NCBI RefSeq assembly: GCF_022347725.1
Contig: NZ_JAKRGB010000008.1
Coordinates: 1-64,000 of the forward strand
Length of the DNA stretch: 64,000 bases
DNA from: Ruegeria sp. Ofav3-42
GTDB lineage: Bacteria > Pseudomonadota > Alphaproteobacteria > Rhodobacterales > Rhodobacteraceae
Reading direction: 5' to 3'
A model generated the notes under the pieces. That model was not told the DNA's origin, searched no databases, and worked only from the letters and a program-made list of their open reading frames with translations. Below, one piece after another: positions 8,357-17,040 of this stretch; the first letter of the stretch is position 1; each line of letters opens with the position of its first letter. The translations under genes and the position numbers were made by a program.

Positions 8357-9454
8357 ATGACCCGGACCATCCACTACGGGCTGATCGGATGCGGTATGAT
8401 GGGGCAGGAGCATCTGCACAACATTGCCCTGCTAGAGGGCACGCGCGTTTCAGCGATTTTCGAACCGGATGCCGGGATGGCGAAGGCGGCGCAGGCGATT
8501 GCGCCGGATGCGGTAATGGTGTCGTCGGTTGCCGAGTTGCTGGCGGTCGAAGACCTGGATTGCGTTGTCATCGTCAGCCCCAATCACCTGCACGTGGATC
8601 AGATCGAAGAGATTGCCCGGACGCGCCCGTTGCCGTTGTTGGTTGAGAAACCTCTTTTCACAGATCCGGTGGATGCGTCGCGACTTGAGGAGCTTCAGCG
8701 TGACTATCCGCACCCAATCTGGGTTGCGATGGAATACCGTTACATGCCGCCCATTGCTGCGCTGATTGCCGAGGCAGAGGCCACGGGCGGCGTAAAGATG
8801 CTGTCAATTCGCGAGCATCGGTTTCCGTTTCTGGAAAAGGTCGGGAACTGGAATCGGTTCAATCGGAATACGGGTGGCACTTTTGTCGAGAAATGCTGCC
8901 ATTTCTTCGACCTGATGCGCCTGATCCTGCAATCCGACCCGGTGCGCGTCACTGCAAGCGGCGGGCAGGCGGTGAACCATCTGGACGAGACTTATGAGGG
9001 GGAAATGCCGGATATCCTAGATCATGGATATGTCCTCGTGGATTTCGCCTCGGGCGCGCGCGCAATGCTTGAATTGTGCATGTTCGCGGAGGGCTCCCGG
9101 TATCAAGAGGAAATCTCGGCCGTTGGGCCAGATGCCAAGATCGAAGCCTTGGTTCCGGGGCCGGGGCGGTTCTGGCCGGACCATCTGGGCGCGCCGCCGG
9201 TGCCGCAGGTCATCGTGAGCCCGCGTGACCCAAAGGGGCCTGTTTCAAAAGACATTCCCGTCGACCCGCACCTGCTGGCCGCCGGGGATCACAACGGCTC
9301 GACCTTCTATCAACATCAGGGCTTTCTGGCGGTTCTGAGGGGCGAAAAGGCTCAGCCGGACGTCACTCTGCACGATGGCCTCTGGGCCGTTCGCATGGGG
9401 CTGGCGGCACAAGAGGCGCTTGAAACCGGAGAGACGGTCCGCTTCAAGTCGTGA
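8357..9454 (+). CDS. Gfo/Idh/MocA-family NAD(P)-dependent dehydrogenase
   Basis: A 365-residue oxidoreductase. The N-terminal Rossmann fold shows G-L-I-G-C-G-M-M-G, and the family signature V-E-K-P lies after the I-V-S-P-N-H-L-H segment. The C-terminal substrate domain contains N-T-G-G-T-F-V-E-K-C-C-H-F-F-D, with the active-site lysine/histidine pattern of the family. Members oxidise sugars, inositols or related polyols. It is co-directional with the GntR gene and followed by a strong terminator, so these two genes form the second arm of the TRAP/monooxygenase island. The substrate is unknown. Confidence 0.85.
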   Translation: MTRTIHYGLIGCGMMGQEHLHNIALLEGTRVSAIFEPDAGMAKAAQAIAPDAVMVSSVAELLAVEDLDCVVIVSPNHLHVDQIEEIARTRPLPLLVEKPLFTDPVDASRLEELQRDYPHPIWVAMEYRYMPPIAALIAEAEATGGVKMLSIREHRFPFLEKVGNWNRFNRNTGGTFVEKCCHFFDLMRLILQSDPVRVTASGGQAVNHLDETYEGEMPDILDHGYVLVDFASGARAMLELCMFAEGSRYQEEISAVGPDAKIEALVPGPGRFWPDHLGAPPVPQVIVSPRDPKGPVSKDIPVDPHLLAAGDHNGSTFYQHQGFLAVLRGEKAQPDVTLHDGLWAVRMGLAAQEALETGETVRFKS

Positions 9455-9491
9455 TGCCGATAGGAAACTTGCGTTCCTGATTTGCACATAG

Positions 9492-9526
9492 TCGGGTGTC
9501 GTTTTTGGCACCCGATGCGTCTTTTC
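9492..9526 (+). terminator. Intrinsic terminator after the Gfo/Idh gene
   Basis: TCGGGTGTC (9492-9500) pairs with GGCACCCGA (9507-9515) with one G-T pair and a GTTTTT loop. It is followed by TGCGTCTTTT. It separates the catabolic island from the serine operon. Confidence 0.75.
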
Positions 9527-9544
9527 CGCTTGCTGAGCGATTTG

Positions 9545-9613
9545 CGACGCAATAGCTCTGTCCGTGGGACACCCCTCCCCAACGAGGGGCGTGTATCTGG
9601 AAGGGTAATACAC
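9545..9613 (+). promoter_or_regulatory. Structured serC leader, probable serC-motif RNA
   Basis: Directly before serC, TGTCC (9559-9563) can pair with GGACA (9567-9571). The same ACA can instead close a longer hairpin, CCCCTC (9572-9577) with GAGGGG (9584-9589), whose outer ACA/TGT pairs are 9569-9571 and 9592-9594. The two folds exclude each other. Their position matches the serC motif described upstream of serC-serA operons in Alphaproteobacteria. Identification is from memory, not from a covariance search. Confidence 0.5.
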
Positions 9614-10768
9614 ATGAGCATTGAACAACCGGCAACGCGGCCGGCGAATCCGCGTTTCTCCTCTGGCCCCTGCGCCAAACCCCCCACATTTGATCTGACC
9701 AAACTGGCCGATGCCGCGCTGGGCCGGTCGCACCGAGCTGCGGTTGGCAAGGACAAGCTGAAAGCCGCGATCGAGGGTACGCGCGAGGTGCTGGGCATTC
9801 CGGCAGATTACAAGATCGGCATCGTTCCCGCCTCGGACACCGGCGCGGTTGAGATGGCGCTGTGGTCGCTGTTGGGCGAACGCAAGGTCGAGATGCTGGC
9901 CTGGGAAAGCTTTGGTTCCGGTTGGGTGACCGACGTCGTCAAGCAGCTGAAGATCGACGCCGAGGTCAAGACTGCGGATTACGGTCAGATCGTTGATCTG
10001 GCATCTGTCGATTTCGCCAATGACGTTGTCTTTACATGGAACGGTACGACCTCGGGTGTGCGAGTTCCAAACGGCGACTGGATCGCTGATGACCGTCAGG
10101 GATTGACGATTTGCGACGCGACCAGCGCAGCCTTTGCGATGGACCTGCCGTGGGACAAACTGGATGTGACCACCTTCAGCTGGCAAAAGGTGCTGGGCGG
10201 AGAAGCTGCCCATGGCATGCTGATCCTGTCGCCCCGTGCAGTAGAGCGGTTAGAGAGCTACACTCCCGCGTGGCCCCTGCCCAAGATTTTCCGCCTAACC
10301 AAAGGTGGCAAACTGATCGACGGTATCTTTACCGGAGCCACGATCAACACGCCGTCGATGCTGGCGGTCGAAGACTACCTGTTTGCCCTTGATTGGGCGC
10401 GCTCGGTCGGTGGTCTGCAAGGCCTGATCGCTCGCGCTGATGCCAATGCCGGTGCGGTGCATGCGTTCTGCGATCAGAACAACTGGATCGCCAATCTGGC
10501 CGAGGATGCGGCGACGCAGTCGAATACCTCGGTGTGCCTGAAATTCACCGACGCGCGAATTCAGGACGGTGCGACATTCGCCAAAGCCGTGGCCAAGCGG
10601 CTGGAAGCAGAGAATATCGCGCTGGACATTGGTGCCTACCGCGACGCGCCTGCGGGCCTGCGCATCTGGTGCGGCGGCACAGTCGAGACTTCGGATATCG
10701 AGGCGATGTTGCCCTGGCTGGCATGGGCTTTCGAGGCTGAGATTGCGGCGCAATCTGAGGCTGCCTGA
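9614..10768 (+). CDS. serC: Phosphoserine aminotransferase
   Basis: A 384-residue PLP enzyme converting 3-phosphohydroxypyruvate and glutamate to phosphoserine. The PLP lysine is K192 in S-W-Q-K-V-L-G-G-E. The N-terminus [16 protein letters not shown] belongs to the long alphaproteobacterial SerC subfamily, which is distinct from the roughly 360-residue E. coli type. The ATG at 9614 fits this N-terminus; upstream codons in frame run through the structured leader. serA follows 65 bases later on the same strand, giving the first two steps of serine synthesis in one operon. Confidence 0.93.
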   Translation: MSIEQPATRPANPRFSSGPCAKPPTFDLTKLADAALGRSHRAAVGKDKLKAAIEGTREVLGIPADYKIGIVPASDTGAVEMALWSLLGERKVEMLAWESFGSGWVTDVVKQLKIDAEVKTADYGQIVDLASVDFANDVVFTWNGTTSGVRVPNGDWIADDRQGLTICDATSAAFAMDLPWDKLDVTTFSWQKVLGGEAAHGMLILSPRAVERLESYTPAWPLPKIFRLTKGGKLIDGIFTGATINTPSMLAVEDYLFALDWARSVGGLQGLIARADANAGAVHAFCDQNNWIANLAEDAATQSNTSVCLKFTDARIQDGATFAKAVAKRLEAENIALDIGAYRDAPAGLRIWCGGTVETSDIEAMLPWLAWAFEAEIAAQSEAA

Positions 10769-10784
10769 TCCTTTCCAATCTTCA

Positions 10785-10804
10785 CCGGGCCGCCTCAGGC
10801 CCGG
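10785..10804 (+). other. Hairpin between serC and serA
   Basis: CCGGGCC (10785-10791) and GGCCCGG (10798-10804) form a perfect seven-base-pair stem with loop GCCTCA, 29 bases before the serA ATG. No T-run follows, so it is more likely an mRNA processing or stability element than a terminator. Confidence 0.45.
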
Positions 10805-10833
10805 ACATCTCATTACATTCAAGGACCACAAAC

Positions 10834-12429
10834 ATGGCTCCCAAAGTACTCGTCTCTGACAAGCTCAGCGAAACCGCTGTTCAGATTTTCCGTGACCGCG
10901 GCATCGACGTGGATTTCATGCCGGACCTCGGCAAGGACAAGGACAAATTGGCTGAAGTGATCGGCCAATATGACGGCCTTGCGATCCGGTCGGCCACCAA
11001 GGTGACGCCGACTATTCTGGAAAAGGCTGACAAGCTGAAAGTGATCGGCCGCGCCGGGATCGGCACCGACAATATCGACAAAGATGCGGCCTCGAAAAAA
11101 GGTGTGATCGTAATGAACACACCCTTCGGCAACATGATCACCACCGCCGAGCATGCGATTGCGATGATGTTCGCAGTGGCGCGTCAAATCCCCGAGGCCA
11201 GCACCTCGACCCATGCGGGTAAATGGGAAAAGTCCAAGTTTATGGGGATCGAACTGACCAACAAGACCCTGGGCGTTATCGGCGCAGGCAACATTGGCGG
11301 TATCGTCTGCGAGCGCGCGCTGGGCCTGAAAATGAAGGTGGTCGCCTATGATCCCTATCTGGGCGAAGAGAAAGCCGCAAAGATGGGTGTCGAAAAGGTC
11401 GAGCTGGACGAACTGCTGTCTCGGGCCGACTTTATCACCCTGCACGTGCCGCTGACCGATCAGACGAAAAACATCCTGAGCCGTGAGAATCTGGCCAAGA
11501 CCAAGCCCGGTGTGCGGATCGTAAACTGCGCGCGCGGCGGACTGGTCGATGAGGCGGCTCTGGCCGAGATGCTGACAAACGGTCACGTTGCGGGTGCTGC
11601 CTTTGACGTGTTCAGCGAGGAACCAGCCAAGGATAACCCTCTGTTCAACCTGCCGAACGTGGTCTGTACGCCCCACCTTGGCGCGGCAACGACCGAAGCA
11701 CAGGAAAACGTGGCGTTGCAGGTGGCCGAGCAGATCTCGAACTACTTGCTGACCGGTGCTGTCGAAAACGCGCTGAACATGCCCAGCGTGACCGCCGAAG
11801 AGGCCAAGGTCATGGGACCGTGGATCAAACTGGCGGGTCATCTGGGCAGCTTCATCGGCCAGATGACCGATGAGCCAATCAAGGCGATCAACATCCTCTA
11901 TGACGGCGTTGCGGCGGAAATGAACCTGGCCGCACTGAACTGTTCCGTAGTCGCGGGGATCATGAAGAAATTCAATCCCGAGGTGAACATGGTCTCGGCC
12001 CCGGTCGTGGCAAAAGAACGCGGAATTCAGCTTTCGACAACCAACCAGGACAAGTCCGGGGCCTTTGAAGGCTACATCAAAGTGACCGTGGTGACCGAAA
12101 AGCGCGAACGTTCCATCGGGGGCACCGTGTTCAGCGATGGCAAGCCGCGTTTCATCCAGATCAAGGGTATCAATATCGACGCTGAAGTCGGCGCGCATAT
12201 GCTCTACACCACGAACGAGGATGTTCCGGGCATCATCGGTGCGCTGGGTCAGACCATGGGCGAGAACAACGTGAACATCGCCAACTTTACGCTGGGCCGC
12301 TCCGAAGCCGGTGGCGAAGCCATCGCATTGCTTTACGTAGACGAGCCGGTTCCGGCCGAAGCGCGGGCGAAACTGGCGGAAACCGGGCTGTTCACCCAGA
12401 TCAAACCGCTGGAATTCGACGTAGCCTGA
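10834..12429 (+). CDS. serA: D-3-phosphoglycerate dehydrogenase
   Basis: A 531-residue protein, the long SerA form. An N-terminal substrate/NAD dehydrogenase region shows G-R-A-G-I-G-T-D-N-I-D, the NAD loop G-V-I-G-A-G-N-I-G-G, the catalytic arginine in N-C-A-R-G-G-L-V-D-E and the histidine in C-T-P-H-L-G-A-A-T. It continues into an intervening domain and a C-terminal ACT domain (about residues 455-531, M-L-Y-T-T-N-E-D-V-P-G-I-I-G). It catalyses the first committed step of serine synthesis. The ACT domain suggests serine feedback, though long forms vary in this. It is the last gene before a strong terminator. Confidence 0.96.
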   Translation: MAPKVLVSDKLSETAVQIFRDRGIDVDFMPDLGKDKDKLAEVIGQYDGLAIRSATKVTPTILEKADKLKVIGRAGIGTDNIDKDAASKKGVIVMNTPFGNMITTAEHAIAMMFAVARQIPEASTSTHAGKWEKSKFMGIELTNKTLGVIGAGNIGGIVCERALGLKMKVVAYDPYLGEEKAAKMGVEKVELDELLSRADFITLHVPLTDQTKNILSRENLAKTKPGVRIVNCARGGLVDEAALAEMLTNGHVAGAAFDVFSEEPAKDNPLFNLPNVVCTPHLGAATTEAQENVALQVAEQISNYLLTGAVENALNMPSVTAEEAKVMGPWIKLAGHLGSFIGQMTDEPIKAINILYDGVAAEMNLAALNCSVVAGIMKKFNPEVNMVSAPVVAKERGIQLSTTNQDKSGAFEGYIKVTVVTEKRERSIGGTVFSDGKPRFIQIKGINIDAEVGAHMLYTTNEDVPGIIGALGQTMGENNVNIANFTLGRSEAGGEAIALLYVDEPVPAEARAKLAETGLFTQIKPLEFDVA

Positions 12430-12459
12430 GTTTTGGTCCAAAAAATTGTGATTTCGAAG

Positions 12460-12494
12460 ATGCCCGTGCTTGAAAAGTGCGGGCATTGTCTTTT
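12460..12494 (+). terminator. Intrinsic terminator of the serCA operon
   Basis: ATGCCCGTGCTT (12460-12471) pairs with AAGTGCGGGCAT (12475-12486), including two wobble pairs, and is followed by TGTCTTTT. A possible GTG start of the next gene at 12477 lies inside this stem, which argues against that start. Confidence 0.85.
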
Positions 12495-12548
12495 GTCTGC
12501 GATCAAGTTGCTTCCCAAGGCAGATTATATTTTGAAAGAGGCACCGTT

Positions 12549-13283
12549 TTGAGCACCACAGTTTACGCAATCGGCGACATTCATGGTCAGCTTGAGATGC
12601 TGCAGCAGGCGCTGAGCCTTATCGAAGCCGACGGTGGGACGGACGCCCGCGTGGTGTTTCTGGGTGATTACGTGGATCGTGGCCCGGACAGCCGCGCTGT
12701 TCTGGACCTCTTGGCCGCGGAACACCGCGCCGGGCGGAATTGGGTCTTTTTGCTTGGCAATCATGACCGGATGTTTGCCCGCTTCCTGCGCGATGGCTCC
12801 ACGACCGAGGCCAAACTGCGGGTAGGGGAACACTGGTTGCATCATCGTCTGGGCGGGGCAGAGACCTTGGCGTCATACGGCGTCGTATTCTCGGAGGATG
12901 ACCGCATCTACCGGCTTCTTGAGCGGGTGCGCGATGTTGTTCCGCAAACTCATATCGAGTTTCTGGACAGCCTTGTGACACATCATCAGGTACGAGAGGT
13001 GTTCTTTGCCCATGCAGGCATTCGCCCCGGTGTCGCTTTGGCGGATCAAACCGAAGAGGATCTGGTTTGGATACGGGGCGAGTTTCTGGACGACCCGCGC
13101 CCGCATCCCTGTCTGATTGTCCACGGCCACACGCCCGCTCAACGGGCCGAGCATCTTGGCAACCGGATCAACCTGGACGGCGGTGCCGGGATGGGCCGAC
13201 CGCTGGTTCCGGCGGTGTTCGAGGGTCGCGACTGCTGGCTGTTAACCGAAAATGGCCGTGTGCCTTTGATCCCTAGTTCTTGA
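12549..13283 (+). CDS. Calcineurin-like Ser/Thr protein phosphatase
   Basis: About 244 residues of the metallophosphoesterase superfamily, related to bacterial PP1-like/lambda phosphatase enzymes. Metal-binding motifs appear in order: G-D-I-H-G, G-D-Y-V-D-R-G-P-D-S-R, L-G-N-H-D-R, and V-H-G-H-T-P-A near the C-terminus. TTG at 12549 is proposed as the start because an AGAGG site precedes it by seven bases; the alternative GTG at 12477 would sit inside the serA terminator. It could dephosphorylate proteins or small molecules such as dinucleotide polyphosphates. The last 11 bases overlap the convergent matB gene. Confidence 0.8.
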   Translation: MSTTVYAIGDIHGQLEMLQQALSLIEADGGTDARVVFLGDYVDRGPDSRAVLDLLAAEHRAGRNWVFLLGNHDRMFARFLRDGSTTEAKLRVGEHWLHHRLGGAETLASYGVVFSEDDRIYRLLERVRDVVPQTHIEFLDSLVTHHQVREVFFAHAGIRPGVALADQTEEDLVWIRGEFLDDPRPHPCLIVHGHTPAQRAEHLGNRINLDGGAGMGRPLVPAVFEGRDCWLLTENGRVPLIPSS

Positions 13284-14790
13284 CGAACAGGTCCCTGAAC
13301 CGTTCGCGCAAGGCATTCTTCTGCACCTTGCCCATCGTGTTGCGCGGCAGTTCCTCCAGCACGATCAGCTTTCGGGGATGCTTGAACCGTGCCAACTCGT
13401 TCTGAACGCTGGCCAGAATGGCTTCAAGGTCATGCGTCCGGCCAGGTTCTGCCACCAGAAGGCCCAGCACTGTCTCGCCAAAATCAGGGTGCGGCACGCC
13501 GATCACGGCGCTTTCCAGCACGCCGGGTTGGTCGTCCAGCACCAGTTCAATCTCTTTGGGATAAATGTTGAACCCGCCCGAGATGATCAGGTCTTTGCCG
13601 CGCCCGACGATATGGACATAGCCATCCTCGTCCACGCGCCCCAGATCGCCTGTGATAAAGAACCCATCCGCTCGCAATTCCGCAGCAGTTTTTTCGGGCA
13701 TCTGCCAGTACCCTTCGAACACGTTTGGGCCGCGTACTTCTATCATGCCGATCTCGCCTTGCGGCAGTGTTTCAGCTGTATCAGGGTCTGTTACCTTCAG
13801 TTCAACACCCGGCAGAGGAAACCCGACAGTCCCTGCGCGGCGTTCACCGTCATAGGGGTTCGAAGTGTTCATGTTGGTTTCCGTCATCCCATAGCGTTCA
13901 AGGATGCGGTGCCCGGTGCGCGCCTCAAACCGTTCATGGGTTTCAGCCAGCAAAGGGGCCGAGCCCGAGATGAACAGCCGCATGTGTCGCGCCAGATCGC
14001 CGGTAAAGTGCTCATCCCCCAACAGTCGGGTATAGAAGGTCGGCACACCCATCATCGAGGTTGCCTGGGGCATAAGACGCAGGATGTCATCCAGATCGAA
14101 TTTCGGCAGAAAGATCATTGACCCGCCCGAGGCCAGAATGATGTTCGTCGCGACAAACAGGCCGTGGGTGTGAAAGATAGGAAGGGCATGCAGCAGCACG
14201 TCTTCCTTGGTAAACCGCCATTCCTGTACCAGCGTCTCGGCATTGGACAACAGGTTTTCCTGCGTCAGCATCGCACCTTTCGACCGTCCGGTTGTGCCAG
14301 AGGTATATAGAAAGGCGGCAAGGTCTTCCTCGGCCCTCTTCACCGGTTCAAATGCTGGCAGCATACCCAACGCCCGGCGCATGAGGGTGCCGGATCCGTC
14401 AGCGTTTAGCGTCTCTAATCTGGCGTTTTGCGCCTCGGCGATCGGTGTCAGTTCCGCCTCGCTTGCGGCGTCACAGACCACCAGTGCCGCGCCGCTGTTT
14501 TCGATGAAACAGCTGAGTTCGCCTGCCTTGTAGGCAGTATTCAGCGGCAGAAAGATCAGCCCGGTCTGAGCGCAAGCGGCGTATAGCGCCAGTGCTTCTG
14601 GCGACTTCTCCACCTGAACCGCAACCCGGTCGCCGGGCTCAAGCTCAAACCCTGTCAACGCGTTGGCAATCCGGGCTGCCATGTCCAGAAATACCGCGTG
14701 TGTGATGATTTGGCCGTCTGGCAGATGCAGGAATGGCGTATCCTCGCCTGCATGAATACCAAACAGTCGGTCATACAGTGGGTTGCCCAT
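13273..14790 (-). CDS. matB: Malonyl-CoA synthetase (MatB-like)
   Basis: A 505-residue acyl-adenylate-forming enzyme. The AMP-binding P-loop is Y-T-S-G-T-T-G-R-S-K-G, followed by E-R-Y-G-M-T-E, the hinge region T-G-D-L-G-R-V-D-E-D-G-Y and the C-terminal catalytic lysine in N-T-M-G-K-V-Q-K. The overall sequence resembles MatB malonate-CoA ligases of rhizobia and roseobacters. MatB makes malonyl-CoA from malonate, CoA and ATP. No malonyl-CoA decarboxylase or malonate transporter is next to it. A methylmalonate or other short diacid preference cannot be excluded. Confidence 0.8.
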   Translation of the reverse strand: MGNPLYDRLFGIHAGEDTPFLHLPDGQIITHAVFLDMAARIANALTGFELEPGDRVAVQVEKSPEALALYAACAQTGLIFLPLNTAYKAGELSCFIENSGAALVVCDAASEAELTPIAEAQNARLETLNADGSGTLMRRALGMLPAFEPVKRAEEDLAAFLYTSGTTGRSKGAMLTQENLLSNAETLVQEWRFTKEDVLLHALPIFHTHGLFVATNIILASGGSMIFLPKFDLDDILRLMPQATSMMGVPTFYTRLLGDEHFTGDLARHMRLFISGSAPLLAETHERFEARTGHRILERYGMTETNMNTSNPYDGERRAGTVGFPLPGVELKVTDPDTAETLPQGEIGMIEVRGPNVFEGYWQMPEKTAAELRADGFFITGDLGRVDEDGYVHIVGRGKDLIISGGFNIYPKEIELVLDDQPGVLESAVIGVPHPDFGETVLGLLVAEPGRTHDLEAILASVQNELARFKHPRKLIVLEELPRNTMGKVQKNALRERFRDLFVKN

Positions 14791-14873
14791 CCCATAGTTC
14801 CTTCGCGCCGGACCAAATTGCTCTGAATCTGGCGTGGATTACAGAGACGGTAAAGCGGAAATCGAAGTCAAAT

Positions 14874-15578
14874 TCAGAACTGTGTGGTCATGCGGTAACC
14901 GGCGGCAAAATACATCTTCGCGAAGGTGACCGGCTGACCCTCCAGCCATGTGATCCTCTCGCCCGTGAACACCGGTTCGCCCACGGGGACATCCAAGAAC
15001 CCAGCCACGGTTTCGTCAGCACGGCTGGCCAGGAAACTCAGCTCTACGTTGGTGAAAGGAACGGTTTGGATCAGCCACTCATTCGGGCCGATGGCAGCAA
15101 AATCCGCCTCAGTTACCTGCGGAACCGAGTCGATGACGATCCAGCGATCTTCGTACTGGAACGGGGTGTTGCCGTTGAAATGCATGCAGCGCACATGCAT
15201 GACGCATTGATCCGGGTTCAACGCGAGACGCGCACGCAGCCAATCCGGGGCGTTCGAGACTTCCGACGAAACCAGCGCATAGCGATAGGTGCCGCCCAAC
15301 GCCTCGACCTCGTCCCGCACCATGGGGATGGTAAAGCGGGCCTGCCGTTGCGGTGCGCTCAGGACGCGCGTGCCCGCTTTTCGACGACGCTCCAGATAAC
15401 CTTCTTCGGCCAGTTCCCGCAGCGCGCGGTTCACCGTGGTCCGAGTGCAGGAAAATTCGACGGCAAGGTCCTGTTCATTCGGCAGCAGAGAATCGGGCCG
15501 CCACTGACCCGACCGAATGCGCGCCAGCACGGTTTCCTTGATGTCCCTGTAGCTGGTGGTTTCCGTCGGTTGAGCCAT
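14874..15578 (-). CDS. hutC: Histidine utilisation repressor HutC (GntR/UTRA)
   Basis: A 234-residue regulator with an N-terminal GntR winged helix (L-L-P-N-E-Q-D-L-A-V-E-F-S-C-T-R-T-T-V-N-R-A-L) and a C-terminal UTRA domain ending Y-F-A-A-G-Y-R. HutC proteins bind urocanate and release hut promoters. It lies 25 bases downstream of hutF in the same operon and close to hutI-H-G-U, so the assignment is well supported by both sequence and place. The ATG at 15578 (M-A-Q-P-T) was preferred to one 51 bases upstream, which would run into hutF. Confidence 0.9.
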   Translation of the reverse strand: MAQPTETTSYRDIKETVLARIRSGQWRPDSLLPNEQDLAVEFSCTRTTVNRALRELAEEGYLERRRKAGTRVLSAPQRQARFTIPMVRDEVEALGGTYRYALVSSEVSNAPDWLRARLALNPDQCVMHVRCMHFNGNTPFQYEDRWIVIDSVPQVTEADFAAIGPNEWLIQTVPFTNVELSFLASRADETVAGFLDVPVGEPVFTGERITWLEGQPVTFAKMYFAAGYRMTTQF

Positions 15579-15603
15579 AGCCTGCTTTCCTTGATAGGTC
15601 GAT

Positions 15604-16959
15604 TTAGACGTCAGCGAGAAGATCGGCAATTGCTGACCGATAGGCAGGGATGATCCTGTCCCGGTATACGTGGCGGCCTTGCTGCACCATGTGCCTTCCG
15701 GCCGACCACAGATCTGTCACCAACCCATCCGGGGCAGCAAAACTAAGGCCGTCCAGCAATTGTTCGTCGGTCAACGCACACAGCGTGGGATGGGTCCGGT
15801 CGATTGCAACGAGATCCGCCAGTTTGCCGACAGCTATTTCCCCGGCATTCCGCCCCAAGGCCTGGGCTCCCCCTAACGCGGACGCGGTGTAAAGCGCCTG
15901 ACCGACCGACCCTTCGTCCTTGACCAGAACAGTTCGCGATTGGTCCCTCAGCCGTTGGGAGTACTCCAGCGTCCGCAGCTCCTCGGGCAGGGATATCCTA
16001 ATATTAGAGTCTGATCCGACCCCAAATCGCCCGCCTTCGTTGATGTATTCGGCGCCGTTGAAGATGCCGTCACCCAGGTTGGCCTCGGTGATCGGACACA
16101 ACCCCGCAACCGCGCCGGACTGCGCCAGAGCACGGGTTTCTTCGTCCGTCATGTGGGTTGCATGGATCAGGCACCAACGATGGTCGACCTCTGCATTGTC
16201 CAGCAACCAGGCAACTGGGCGCTGACCCAGAGCCGCTTCGACATCAGCGACTTCTTTGACCTGTTCCGCGATGTGAATGTGCACCGGACCATTAGGAGTG
16301 GCGTGCAGTACATTCTGCAAATCTGTGGGCGAAGTTGCCCGCAGTGAGTGCGGAGCGATCCCGATGACTGAGTCTGTATGAGGCAGCGCCGCTCGGCATT
16401 CCTCGACCAGATGCAAGAACCGATCCGGCGCATTGCCAAATCGTAATTGCCCGCCCGTCAAAGGTTGCTGTTCGACGCCGCCGTAAGTGTAGAGAACAGG
16501 AAGGTGAGTCAGTCCGATACCGGTTTGGTTGGCCGCAGAAAATACGCGCTGGCTTAGTTCGGACATGCGGTCGTAAGGTGTTCCGCCCGGTTCGTGATGG
16601 ACATAATGAAACTCGCCGACCGAGGAATACCCGGCCTCCTGCATCTCCATAAAGACCAGCGCCGCAATGGCTTCGACGTGATCTGGCGTCAGCTTGTCCA
16701 GAAATCGATACATCAGAGTGCGCCAGGTCCAAAAGCTCTCGCGCCCGGCGGCGCGGACCTCGGTCATACCGGCCATGGCGCGTTGAAACGCGTGGCTGTG
16801 CAGGTTGCCCAGGGCCGGCAGCAGCACATCAACTTGTGTGTCACCGCGCAGCGCAGACGTTCCGGTTTGCACGTTCAGAATCTGCCCATGCTCGATTTCT
16901 ACCCGCAAGTTGCTGACCCAATCAGAGCCTAACAAAGCGGTTTTTGCGTGGATCGACAT
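15604..16959 (-). CDS. hutF: Formimidoylglutamate deiminase
   Basis: A 451-residue amidohydrolase-superfamily enzyme that hydrolyses formimino-glutamate to formyl-glutamate and ammonia. Metal ligands are visible in L-H-S-H-A-F-Q-R-A, H-I-H-I-A-E-Q and a downstream G-S-D-S-N segment. The ATG at 16959 starts M-S-I-H-A-K-T-A-L-L-G; longer readings would cross the divergent promoter region. With hutG in the facing operon, it shows that this organism uses the five-step formylglutamate route rather than direct formimidase cleavage. Confidence 0.92.
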   Translation of the reverse strand: MSIHAKTALLGSDWVSNLRVEIEHGQILNVQTGTSALRGDTQVDVLLPALGNLHSHAFQRAMAGMTEVRAAGRESFWTWRTLMYRFLDKLTPDHVEAIAALVFMEMQEAGYSSVGEFHYVHHEPGGTPYDRMSELSQRVFSAANQTGIGLTHLPVLYTYGGVEQQPLTGGQLRFGNAPDRFLHLVEECRAALPHTDSVIGIAPHSLRATSPTDLQNVLHATPNGPVHIHIAEQVKEVADVEAALGQRPVAWLLDNAEVDHRWCLIHATHMTDEETRALAQSGAVAGLCPITEANLGDGIFNGAEYINEGGRFGVGSDSNIRISLPEELRTLEYSQRLRDQSRTVLVKDEGSVGQALYTASALGGAQALGRNAGEIAVGKLADLVAIDRTHPTLCALTDEQLLDGLSFAAPDGLVTDLWSAGRHMVQQGRHVYRDRIIPAYRSAIADLLADV

Positions 16960-16973
16960 CGTATTTCCATTTT

Positions 16974-17003
16974 GTGTAGACTTTAACTTTTTATACGTAT
17001 ACG
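16974..17003. promoter_or_regulatory. Probable HutC operator region between hutF and hutI
   Basis: GTGTAGAC (16974-16981) fits the GTnTAnAC half-pattern of GntR operators. TATACGTATA (16992-17001) and the overlapping CGTATACG (16996-17003) are perfect palindromes. All lie in the 81-base gap shared by the two divergent hut operons. HutC binding is inferred. Confidence 0.5.
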
Positions 17004-17040
17004 AAAAAACCAACTGCAAAGGGAGCCCAAAAGAATCGTC

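Noticed and set aside
10819..12570. A 583-codon open frame on the minus strand across serA
   Set aside because: It is antisense to the clear serA gene, has no recognised motif, is rich in histidine/arginine as is usual for high-G+C shadow frames, and its upstream end overlaps the serA terminator.
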